From: CAIOTO01 sp040389165
Lineage (GTDB): Bacteria > Pseudomonadota > Alphaproteobacteria > Paracaedibacterales > CAIOTO01
NCBI GenBank assembly: GCA_040389165.1
Contig: JAZKAK010000013.1
Location: forward strand, 1-50,512
DNA length: 50,512 bases
Direction of reading: 5' to 3'
In this document: positions 16,262-23,371 of the stretch, piece after piece
Layout of the letters: each line of letters starts with the position of its first letter
Position numbering within the stretch: position 1 is the stretch's first letter
Program-made: the position numbers and the translations under genes
The notes under the pieces: model-generated
Told to the model about the DNA's origin: nothing
Databases searched by the model: none
What the model saw: the letters and a program-made list of their open reading frames with translations, nothing else

Positions 16262-17209
16262 CTATAAGCTGCCAATTGCGTCAGCAAATCTTCGTTCTAG
16301 TTTTGCATTTTGAATCATTATATTTTCTGTGTTTTGTTTGCTTGATTGTAGTGATGGTAATTCTGTCAGCGCTTTGATTTGATTTTCAGCGCTGGCGAGC
16401 ATTAAGCGTTCTGTTAGCTGAATGCGTTTCTTTGGAATGGCATCAACGCATGCTTTTGTATTATTGGTTTCGATATGTATTTTATAGAGTGCATTCGGTA
16501 TATCTTTTCCAGTTGCTTCGCTACATAGTCTTGCTGCTGGCTGCAACGCGGGCGCATGAATATCATTTGGCTGCATTGTTAGGCATAATCGCGCGGCTTG
16601 AATGACTTTTGCAAATGCATCGTGGGCGCCTGTGACTGGGTATTGATTGATTTCAGTTTGTTTATCAAGATTTATAAATTCATCACCTCTTCCGCCCTGG
16701 TAATAGCTATAGTCAATGTTCTCCATGCCTTCGGGTAATTGACCCAGCTCTGTCAATTTTTTTACAGGCTTTGTGTCAATAGCGACGCCTGAAAGTGTTT
16801 GATCTCCGGCTTCATTCGAATTCATAATCCGTTCAATTTGACTTAAGTGCCCTCGGACCAGATTGTGAAAAGCTGTTCCTGTCATCGGATTCGTTGTATT
16901 TACGGTTCTAATTAACGCATTCAATTCTTCAGCGACAACTTGGACTTGTTCTATTTGTATTTTTGTTTTTGCTTGACGATTGCCCAGAAGAGCGCCGTAT
17001 TTCTCCTGCTGTGCAAGCGATTTTATTTCTTTCTGTATTGAAATAACTTCAGCAGGATCGTCTGTATGGAGAAATGACTTTTCTGAAGAATTTGAAGACA
17101 AAATTGCGCCATCTTTGCTAATTTCTTTATCTAATCGACTGATTTGGGACGTGATGTCAGATGAACTAGACCCTAGAATCGATAATGTTGGATGTATTGA
17201 TATGCCCAT
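16262..17209 (-). CDS. flgL: Flagellar hook-filament junction protein FlgL (HAP3)
   Basis: FlgL joins the hook to the filament outside the cell and is exported by the flagellar type III apparatus. The 315-aa protein has flagellin-like coiled-coil ends: an N-terminal helix ISRLDKEISKDGAILSSNSS with the DDPAEVISIQKEIKSLAQQEKY segment, and a C-terminal helix ending RRFADAIGSL. The middle, with DQTLSGVAIDTKP (compare FxGxxTxxxPF in flagellins), is short and divergent. GAGGT precedes the start. The order flgK-flgL-fliW and spacing of 15 bp from flgK support the call more than the weak similarity alone. Confidence 0.8.
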   Translation of the reverse strand: MGISIHPTLSILGSSSSDITSQISRLDKEISKDGAILSSNSSEKSFLHTDDPAEVISIQKEIKSLAQQEKYGALLGNRQAKTKIQIEQVQVVAEELNALIRTVNTTNPMTGTAFHNLVRGHLSQIERIMNSNEAGDQTLSGVAIDTKPVKKLTELGQLPEGMENIDYSYYQGGRGDEFINLDKQTEINQYPVTGAHDAFAKVIQAARLCLTMQPNDIHAPALQPAARLCSEATGKDIPNALYKIHIETNNTKACVDAIPKKRIQLTERLMLASAENQIKALTELPSLQSSKQNTENIMIQNAKLERRFADAIGSL

Positions 17210-17224
17210 AATTTATTACCTCTA

Positions 17225-19051
17225 TTACATTATTTTAAGTAATTCTTGATCCATTTTGTTTGCGAGCGACATTGCTCGTACCAAAAAACTAATGGATGTA
17301 TTGACGTCGAGTATGTCTTTTAATGTTTGTTCTTTATTTACACCGCTAATAGCCTTTGCACTTCGAGAGAGACGTTCGTAAATGAAAGTTTCGTTTTTTA
17401 GTTCTTCTGCATTTCTTTCGATATTTTCTTTTCGTTGTTTTATCATTAGATTTGAATAGGAACTTAAGCTTATCCGCATTGGAGCTGACACAGATGTTCT
17501 GTTAAACTGAGTGTGTGGATTGTCATAAGCATTTGCGAGTGATGACAAAATTTCTATATTGCCTGGCTCTAATACAATTTGATCGGGACCTATGATGTCG
17601 TGATTAAGCAATGTTCCTTGTGAAATTCTGGCACCAGAAGATGCGCTTATGTCGCTTCGTACAGAAAGTGATGATGATATGCCTTTAATCGGACCGCCAA
17701 GGATTTGTGTCCCCGTTTCAAAGAGATTATTAAGACCAAAAAAATGTGAGAGATTCGTGCCGACACTACCGTCATACGCTGATGTTGAACTAAGTGATGC
17801 GATTGTCTCGCCAACAGATCCGATAACGACACCTTGTGTGGCCGTATTCGAGTCAAGTTGAAAACGACCGTCAGCTGTGATTGACGCGGTTACACCTGAC
17901 GTTGGATTGGCAGAGTTAATGCTCGCTATCAAGGCGCCTACAGTCATGTTATCAGTGAATGGTATGTCTGTGTAGCTGGTTAGATATTTAGTGTTTGGGT
18001 CAAATAATCCAATACGAACAGTGCCTGTGCCTGAAATTACCGTTCCGCCAGTTAAGTTAGGCACGCCAGGAACGCCAATGCTGCCTGTTAGTGTCGATGG
18101 TGGATTCATTGAAATTCCTAAATTGTGTATTTGGTTATATGTATCACGCATGACACGCGTGTATTCATCAAGCTGTGCTTGAAGACCTGGCAGAATATCG
18201 TCAGTTAAGCGCATAAGACCAGCCAAACGACCTGTTTTTTCATGCGCATGAATAGATGTACTAATATCGACAGACCGAAAATCAATTGTGTTTACGGATA
18301 ACGTTCGTGTTCCATTAATCTTTGTGTAGTCAATGTTTGATCCTTGTTCACCCATGACAAGAACGTTGCCATTGGCATCGTAAATCACGTTTTGTTTGCC
18401 ATCGAATGGGATCACATGCAAGCCAAGCTGTTCCGACAAAAGCTGCATTTCTTGTCGTCGTTCATTTTCGTATTGAAACGTATCCCGTGAAGCGTTTGTT
18501 GCCTCTTTAATCTCTTTGTTTAGTTCTGTGATACGACGAATGGCACCATTTGCTATGCTGACAGATTGTGTGATGTCACCCTCAATAGTGCCTTGCAACG
18601 TCTGAATTCTTGTCGCTAATTGTGTGATGCTCTTTGCATGTTTTTGTATTCCTACAAGTGCATCTTGCATGGAGCTTGGGTTTGTTGAGGTTAATGCAAA
18701 CGCTTTAAGTGCTAACGTCATTTCTTGACCAACGTGCGCAAATGAACTTTGCTCGTCTCTTCCACCAAAGAATTCAATAACATCATTGTAATATTTATTT
18801 ATTGAATCAAGGCCGCATACACGGCTATTTTGAGAGCGAATTTCTTTAATTAGGTTTTCATCTATACATTGTTGAAGTTCTGATGTTGTTACACCAATTC
18901 TGTCAGACTTAATTTGGCAATCGAGCCGTATATAGGAAGGATCGTTTTCTGATGCCAAGTTCTGCTGATGCATGCTCGCTTTTGTTTGCTGCGCTTGCAT
19001 TGCTGACCATAAGGCATCTTGAGGGATCGAGTTGCTTATTAATGGTGGCAT
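17225..19051 (-). CDS. flgK: Flagellar hook-associated protein FlgK (HAP1)
   Basis: FlgK is the first junction protein at the distal end of the hook. The 608-aa protein has the HAP1 layout: an N-terminal helical region with NLASENDPSYIRLDC (the flagellar rod/hook motif, normally NxANxxTPGYxR), a helical stretch IQTLQGTIEGDITQSV and INELNKEI-like RITELNKEI, a variable centre with RIGLFDPNT and GSIGVPGVPNLTGG, and a C-terminal helix DVNTSISFLVRAMSLANKMDQELLKIM resembling the conserved end. The N-terminal motif is degenerate. It sits between the flgN-like gene and flgL on the minus strand, matching a common flagellar gene order. Confidence 0.88.
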   Translation of the reverse strand: MPPLISNSIPQDALWSAMQAQQTKASMHQQNLASENDPSYIRLDCQIKSDRIGVTTSELQQCIDENLIKEIRSQNSRVCGLDSINKYYNDVIEFFGGRDEQSSFAHVGQEMTLALKAFALTSTNPSSMQDALVGIQKHAKSITQLATRIQTLQGTIEGDITQSVSIANGAIRRITELNKEIKEATNASRDTFQYENERRQEMQLLSEQLGLHVIPFDGKQNVIYDANGNVLVMGEQGSNIDYTKINGTRTLSVNTIDFRSVDISTSIHAHEKTGRLAGLMRLTDDILPGLQAQLDEYTRVMRDTYNQIHNLGISMNPPSTLTGSIGVPGVPNLTGGTVISGTGTVRIGLFDPNTKYLTSYTDIPFTDNMTVGALIASINSANPTSGVTASITADGRFQLDSNTATQGVVIGSVGETIASLSSTSAYDGSVGTNLSHFFGLNNLFETGTQILGGPIKGISSSLSVRSDISASSGARISQGTLLNHDIIGPDQIVLEPGNIEILSSLANAYDNPHTQFNRTSVSAPMRISLSSYSNLMIKQRKENIERNAEELKNETFIYERLSRSAKAISGVNKEQTLKDILDVNTSISFLVRAMSLANKMDQELLKIM

Positions 19052-19084
19052 GAGAAAGTCTCTTTCTTGGTCTTAAACAGTGGT

Positions 19085-19537
19085 TTATAAATTTTGTGAT
19101 AAGGCTATTGGTGCATTTGATTTAACAAGACCCATTTCACCTTTCGATGTGTATAAGTGCTTGTTGATTTGATTAAGTGACGTAACAATGACATTGATGA
19201 GCCTTTTGAAATATTCATGGGCATGTTCAAGCAAGACATTATTTTCGGCTGATTTTTCCATAAATTTCTGATTCATCTTGGAAAGTCTTATTACTTCATC
19301 CTTCGATAGAATCTTTAATGATAAAAGTTCATCTATATCGATCATCATCGCTTCATAACGATCGCTGCATTGTTTCTTAAGGGGTAGCAATTGGATGAGA
19401 GCGTGTGTGTCATATTCTTGAATGCACGCATTTTCACGGTCGATAATAGATATGAAATCGGCAACACACGCTTTGAAATTAGCCATTGTTTTTTCAGGAT
19501 TTATGTTGCATAGATTCTGGTTATGCGTGTTGGTCAT
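19085..19537 (-). CDS. flgN: FlgN-like flagellar export chaperone
   Basis: FlgN is the cytosolic chaperone for FlgK and FlgL. This 150-aa, almost wholly helical protein fits the family in size and character: ADFISIIDRENACIQEYD at about residues 25-45, LLPLKKQCSDRYEAMMIDIDELL in the middle, and ENNVLLEHAHEYFKRLINVIV near the end. It lies directly upstream of flgK, its client, and its start overlaps the 3' end of the rod-binding protein gene by 17 bp. Similarity is weak, so part of the call rests on position. Confidence 0.75.
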   Translation of the reverse strand: MTNTHNQNLCNINPEKTMANFKACVADFISIIDRENACIQEYDTHALIQLLPLKKQCSDRYEAMMIDIDELLSLKILSKDEVIRLSKMNQKFMEKSAENNVLLEHAHEYFKRLINVIVTSLNQINKHLYTSKGEMGLVKSNAPIALSQNL

Positions 19538-19856
19538 ACGCGCCCCCTTGCTGCATCATCTGGTTGGGTTCTGCATACATCCGGTCAAGCGCTTTTATGA
19601 TATGTTTAGCAATTCCAACGCCGCGTTTTGCTGTTTGCTTTGCTGCGGCATCAACCCACAACGATTGATACATTTCAGAACTGTGACCACCGCCAAATAA
19701 GCCGCCTTCCGTGTCCTTTGGCATGATATTTGTGAAGAAGAATTTAAGAAACATTTCTTCATAATCATGAGCAGCTTTAATTTTATCCTCTTTTGTTGTT
19801 GTTTTATGCAGGGGCATCATTGTTGTTGGTGCGTTTGTTGTTGCTGATACTGACAT
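19521..19856 (-). CDS. flgJ: FlgJ-like rod-binding protein (no muramidase domain)
   Basis: The 111-aa protein is the rod-binding domain alone: KAAHDYEEMFLKFFFTNIMP (usually AxxFExxFLxxMLKxMR), GGLFGGGHSSEMYQSLWVDAAAK (matching GxGxxxxMYxxMLDxxxA) and RGVGIAKHIIKAL. FlgJ caps and helps assemble the rod in the periplasm. The single-domain form, without the C-terminal peptidoglycan hydrolase of enterobacterial FlgJ, is normal in alphaproteobacteria. GGGGAGA precedes ATG 19856, 14 bp after flgI. It overlaps the flgN-like gene at its 3' end. Confidence 0.88.
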   Translation of the reverse strand: MSVSATTNAPTTMMPLHKTTTKEDKIKAAHDYEEMFLKFFFTNIMPKDTEGGLFGGGHSSEMYQSLWVDAAAKQTAKRGVGIAKHIIKALDRMYAEPNQMMQQGGAYDQHA

Positions 19857-19870
19857 AATTTACATCTCCC

Positions 19871-21466
19871 CTAATTCATAATGATTTCGGCATGTAAAGC
19901 GCCGGCGTTTTTAATAGTCATTAAAATTGAACCCATATCTTTGACGGATACACCGAGTTGATTGAGCGCATTCACAAATTTCTCAAGCGTCGCGCCAGAA
20001 CTTAGCAAGTTGAATTTTCCTTTTTCTTCGCGAACATTTACTTTTGTTTGCGATGTGATGACAGGTTCGAGTGCCTTAGATGCCCCTGGTGTCGTTTGCC
20101 CTGGCGTGTTTCCATTAAGCTCGTTGATTTGCTGTAAATTGCCGGCGGAATTTGAAATTTGCTGTTGCTGTTGTAGATTTTGTAGTTGTTGTTGGAAATT
20201 TTGTTGTAATTGAAAAGTTTGCTGACTTTGTGTGTTTACTAATTGTGCTATTTGGTTAGTTCTTGCTGTTATCTGATCAGCTGAGAGTCCAGCTTCAGGG
20301 ATGCTCTTCTCAAGATTGCTTTTTTCAGTGGCTTGCTGCTTAGCTAAAAGATCTAATTGCGTTTTTTGCAATGTTTGTAAAGAATTTGTTTGTTTTGCCA
20401 AATCTGCCAACTGTGTTGTGTTCACACCGAAGACGGTATTCATAGTTGGTAAAATGCCTCCATTTGGTAAGTTAGGCATATACACTTCTGGTATTTCCAT
20501 AATCTTAACAATTGTTGATCCACTGGCAACGCCGCATGGGCTCATTTTTACACCGCTGGTAACAACAATGACGTCTTTTTGTGTATCAATCAGTACTTTT
20601 GCTTTCTGATCTGGCTGTATTTCTAAATGGCCGACTTCGTGAAAGAAATCAAAGGGACGCACGTTCTTTGGTAATTTTACGTGAAGCGTTCCCATATCAA
20701 GTGGGGTTGTGATTTCATCTCCCCATTTCTTTTGCCCTGCATAGGCATTTATTGCCTGTGCAATGCGTTTTGCCGTTGTGAAGTCAGGTGTGTTGAGGAT
20801 CATTTTGATTTCTTTTAAATCAGCAAGTTCATATCCAACTTCTTTTTCAATAAGCCCGCCATTTGAAATTTTTCCAGCTGTTGGGACACCTTTTGTTTCA
20901 GAAGCGTTTTTTCCACCTGCTGTTGAACCAGAAACAGCAATGCTTCCTTGTCCAACGGCGTACACATCAGAGTCAGCACCAAGGAGCGGCGTCACGAGTA
21001 ACGTTCCGCCATTCAAGCTTTTTGCATCACCAATAGCTGATACAGATATGTCGACGCGTGATCCTTTTCGTGCAAATGCCGGTAGTGTTGCTGTTACCAT
21101 GACGGCGGCTACATTCTTGCCAGACATTGTGCCGTCACGTACATTGACGCCAAGGCGCTCCAGCATGCTGGTAAGGCTTTCTTGTGTTTGAGGAGAGCTA
21201 GCTAATGTATCGCCAGTACCATTAAGACCAACGACAAGTCCGTAACCAACGAGATGGTTTTCACGTACGCCCTGAATTTGTGTGACATCTTTGATGCGGA
21301 TATTTGGTTCACTGTCTTGAAAGTCTGGATTCTTAAAGGTTTTCTCAAGGAAGAGTTCTTTTGGTTCAGGTGGTGTCGCATCTGCATTTTCAGCCCACGA
21401 CGACGCACCAAATAGCGCGAAGAGGAGAATCCCAAGAAGAAATTTGATGTTTGAGACGAGATACAC
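19871..21466 (-). CDS. flgI: Flagellar P-ring protein FlgI with large Gln-rich insertion
   Basis: FlgI forms the P ring around the rod in the periplasm. The product begins with a signal peptide (residues 1-25, ending ASSWAEN). Family motifs are clear: VTQIQGVRENHLVGYGLVVGLNGTGD, GKNVAAVMVTATLPAFARKGSRVDISVSAIGDAKSL split across 117-151, and the end ATLEKFVNALNQLGVSVKD plus IKNAGALHAEIIM. Total length is 531 aa against about 370 usually. The excess is a Gln-rich, coiled-coil-like insertion at about residues 345-470, between the last conserved blocks. The start is a GTG at 21466 with TAGG upstream. It is the first gene of the run, opposite in direction to trkH. Confidence 0.93.
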   Translation of the reverse strand: MYLVSNIKFLLGILLFALFGASSWAENADATPPEPKELFLEKTFKNPDFQDSEPNIRIKDVTQIQGVRENHLVGYGLVVGLNGTGDTLASSPQTQESLTSMLERLGVNVRDGTMSGKNVAAVMVTATLPAFARKGSRVDISVSAIGDAKSLNGGTLLVTPLLGADSDVYAVGQGSIAVSGSTAGGKNASETKGVPTAGKISNGGLIEKEVGYELADLKEIKMILNTPDFTTAKRIAQAINAYAGQKKWGDEITTPLDMGTLHVKLPKNVRPFDFFHEVGHLEIQPDQKAKVLIDTQKDVIVVTSGVKMSPCGVASGSTIVKIMEIPEVYMPNLPNGGILPTMNTVFGVNTTQLADLAKQTNSLQTLQKTQLDLLAKQQATEKSNLEKSIPEAGLSADQITARTNQIAQLVNTQSQQTFQLQQNFQQQLQNLQQQQQISNSAGNLQQINELNGNTPGQTTPGASKALEPVITSQTKVNVREEKGKFNLLSSGATLEKFVNALNQLGVSVKDMGSILMTIKNAGALHAEIIMN

Positions 21467-21590
21467 GTTGTTGAAACCTAGAAAATGCTCTAATTAGCTG
21501 TAGGTATGCAAGTTATGTGCCAAATATTATCAGAATAAATGAAGTGCCTTTGCTTGACCGCAAGATCCAGGCAAACTATCATCAAAATTA

Positions 21591-21885
21591 ACGCAGTGCT
21601 CACGTTTTTTCCCTTGTGTATTGCCCGGACGTGATCCGGGCATCTAGATCACCGGGTCGAAGCCCCACTGCCATTAAGTTAAGACGTTCCTGCTATCTTC
21701 ATGGCGAATTCCGCAAAGCGGGGTGTGGCCATCCAGTTGGCTGTTTTCCTGGATCACCATGGAGCTAGTGCTCCTCGTGATGACGGCTGATAGACTATGC
21801 AGTTCCTTAACTTAATGGCGGTGGGATCAGGTCCGGTGAATACACGGAGAGGAATCTAGGGTTTTAAAAAACGTGCACGCTGAGT
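21591..21885. repeat. Palindromic repeat element A, copy 1 (interrupted)
   Basis: Ends are ACGCAGTGCTCACGTTTTTT (21591-21610) and its imperfect complement near 21866-21885 (AAAAACGTGCACGCTGAGT). The interior has GGACGTGATCCGGGCATCTAGATCA. A related element is at 38680-38836 with the same ends and interior. This copy is longer because another inverted-repeat element (21664-21825) sits inside it. Confidence 0.75.
21664..21825. mobile_element. Nested 162-bp inverted-repeat element (MITE-like)
   Basis: Terminal inverted repeats CCCACTGCCATTAAGTTAAG (21664-21683) and its complement at 21806-21825 pair over 20 nt with one mismatch. It contains no gene. Its position inside the larger palindromic element suggests insertion after that element had spread. 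No clear target duplication was identified. Confidence 0.65.
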
Positions 21886-21920
21886 AAATTAACAATTAAA
21901 AAGGTTCTCAAGGGATCAAC

Positions 21921-23369
21921 ATGAGCTTCCGTTCTATTCTTTTTATCATCGGCATTTTGCTAAGCGGACTTGCTGCCACAATGAGCATTCCTTTGTTTGT
22001 TGATGCCTTTATTTACAACACAAAAGATTGGCATTCTTTTCTAATGGGAATGTGCGTGACTGGGTTTTTTGGCTCTGCCATGGCTCTTGCGAGCCGTCCT
22101 GATGGTAAAATTAAGCTCGGCACACGAGAAGCATTTATTACGACGACGCTGATTTGGATTATGATGTGTTTTTTTGCAGCACTTCCAATTTACTGGTCAC
22201 GTTTGCACATTAGTTTTATCGATTCGTGTTTTGAGGCCGTTTCTGCTCTAACAACCACAGGTTCAACGGTTCTTGTCGGGTTGGATACGATGCCTAAAGG
22301 GCTTTTATTGTGGCGGTCAATTTTACAATGGCTTGGTGGTGTGGGTATTGTGGTGATGGCCATGACGATCTTCCCGGCGCTGCGCATTGGTGGCATGCAA
22401 TTATTTCGAAGTGAATTCTCTGATCGATCTGAAAAGATATTGCCACGCGTTTCGCAGATTGCCGCAGCCATTTTAACAACATACATTTGTTTCTCAGTCT
22501 TATGTTTTATCATGTTGCTATTAGCTGGTATGCCGATGTTTGATGCGATTTGCCATACAATGACATCTATTTCAACAGGAGGATTATCAACGCATGATGC
22601 CTCTATTTCGGCCTTTAATAGCCCATTGATTGAAGCTATTTTATGCTTCTTTATGTTTGTCGGGGGTAGTGCGCTTATTCTTTATGTGCGCTTATGGAAT
22701 GGGGATTGGAAAGCTATTCGCGATAGCCAGTTGCGTGTTTATGCAGGCTTTACCTTGTGTAGCATTATTGTTCTTACCTTTTGGTATGTTTGTACTCAAA
22801 ATCAGCCTTTTTTAAAATCCTTTAGATATTGTAGTTTTTCGGTAATTTCTGTAATCACATCAACAGGATATACGCTTAGCGATTATTCTTTATGGGGATC
22901 TTTTGCGTCGTTGCTCTTTTTTATGCTGAGTTTCTCGGGCGGGTGTACAGGGTCGACAACAGGCGGCATTAAAATTTTTCGTTTTCAAGTCTTATATCAA
23001 TTAGCGCGCAGTCATTTGCATCAATTGAGGCGGCCTTATGGTGTTTATGTGCCGATGTATCAAAATCATAAAATTACAGAAGCCGTCGCGTTCTCAGTTT
23101 TTACGTTTCTCATTCTTTATTGCTTATCGCTTGCGCTTATTTCCTCGGCATTATCAGCAATGGGGCTTGATTTTCTTTCAAGTCTGAGCGGAGCAGCAGC
23201 ATCGCTGGGCAATGTAGGGCCAGGTTTGGGCGCAACGCTTGGCCCTGGAACAACGTTTGCATCCATTAATACAGGTTCCAAAGCAATCATGATGTTTGGC
23301 ATGATCCTTGGACGGCTTGAGCTGTTAACCGTTTTAGTTTTATTTATGCCATCTTTCTGGCGTGATTAG
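21921..23369 (+). CDS. trkH: Trk/Ktr potassium uptake channel subunit TrkH
   Basis: TrkH is the membrane pore for K+ uptake, normally gated by cytosolic TrkA, which is not in this window. The 482-aa protein has about ten hydrophobic segments and the four pore loops with selectivity-filter glycines: SALTTTGSTVL (first), SISTGGLSTHD (second), ITSTGYTLSDY (third) and SLGNVGPGLG (fourth). The segment GGCTGSTTGGIKIFRF, typical of TrkH/KtrB proteins, is also present. Start ATG 21921 has AAGGG upstream. The stop is 2 bp from the end of the convergent 852-aa gene. Confidence 0.95.
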   Translation: MSFRSILFIIGILLSGLAATMSIPLFVDAFIYNTKDWHSFLMGMCVTGFFGSAMALASRPDGKIKLGTREAFITTTLIWIMMCFFAALPIYWSRLHISFIDSCFEAVSALTTTGSTVLVGLDTMPKGLLLWRSILQWLGGVGIVVMAMTIFPALRIGGMQLFRSEFSDRSEKILPRVSQIAAAILTTYICFSVLCFIMLLLAGMPMFDAICHTMTSISTGGLSTHDASISAFNSPLIEAILCFFMFVGGSALILYVRLWNGDWKAIRDSQLRVYAGFTLCSIIVLTFWYVCTQNQPFLKSFRYCSFSVISVITSTGYTLSDYSLWGSFASLLFFMLSFSGGCTGSTTGGIKIFRFQVLYQLARSHLHQLRRPYGVYVPMYQNHKITEAVAFSVFTFLILYCLSLALISSALSAMGLDFLSSLSGAAASLGNVGPGLGATLGPGTTFASINTGSKAIMMFGMILGRLELLTVLVLFMPSFWRD

Positions 23370-23371
23370 AT

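Larger units (their letters stand above)
21467..21920. other. Intergenic region flgI-trkH with nested repeat elements
   Basis: This 454-bp gap between divergent flgI and trkH must contain both promoters. Most of it is a palindromic element (21591-21885) with a second one inside it. No gene is supported. Confidence 0.7.
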
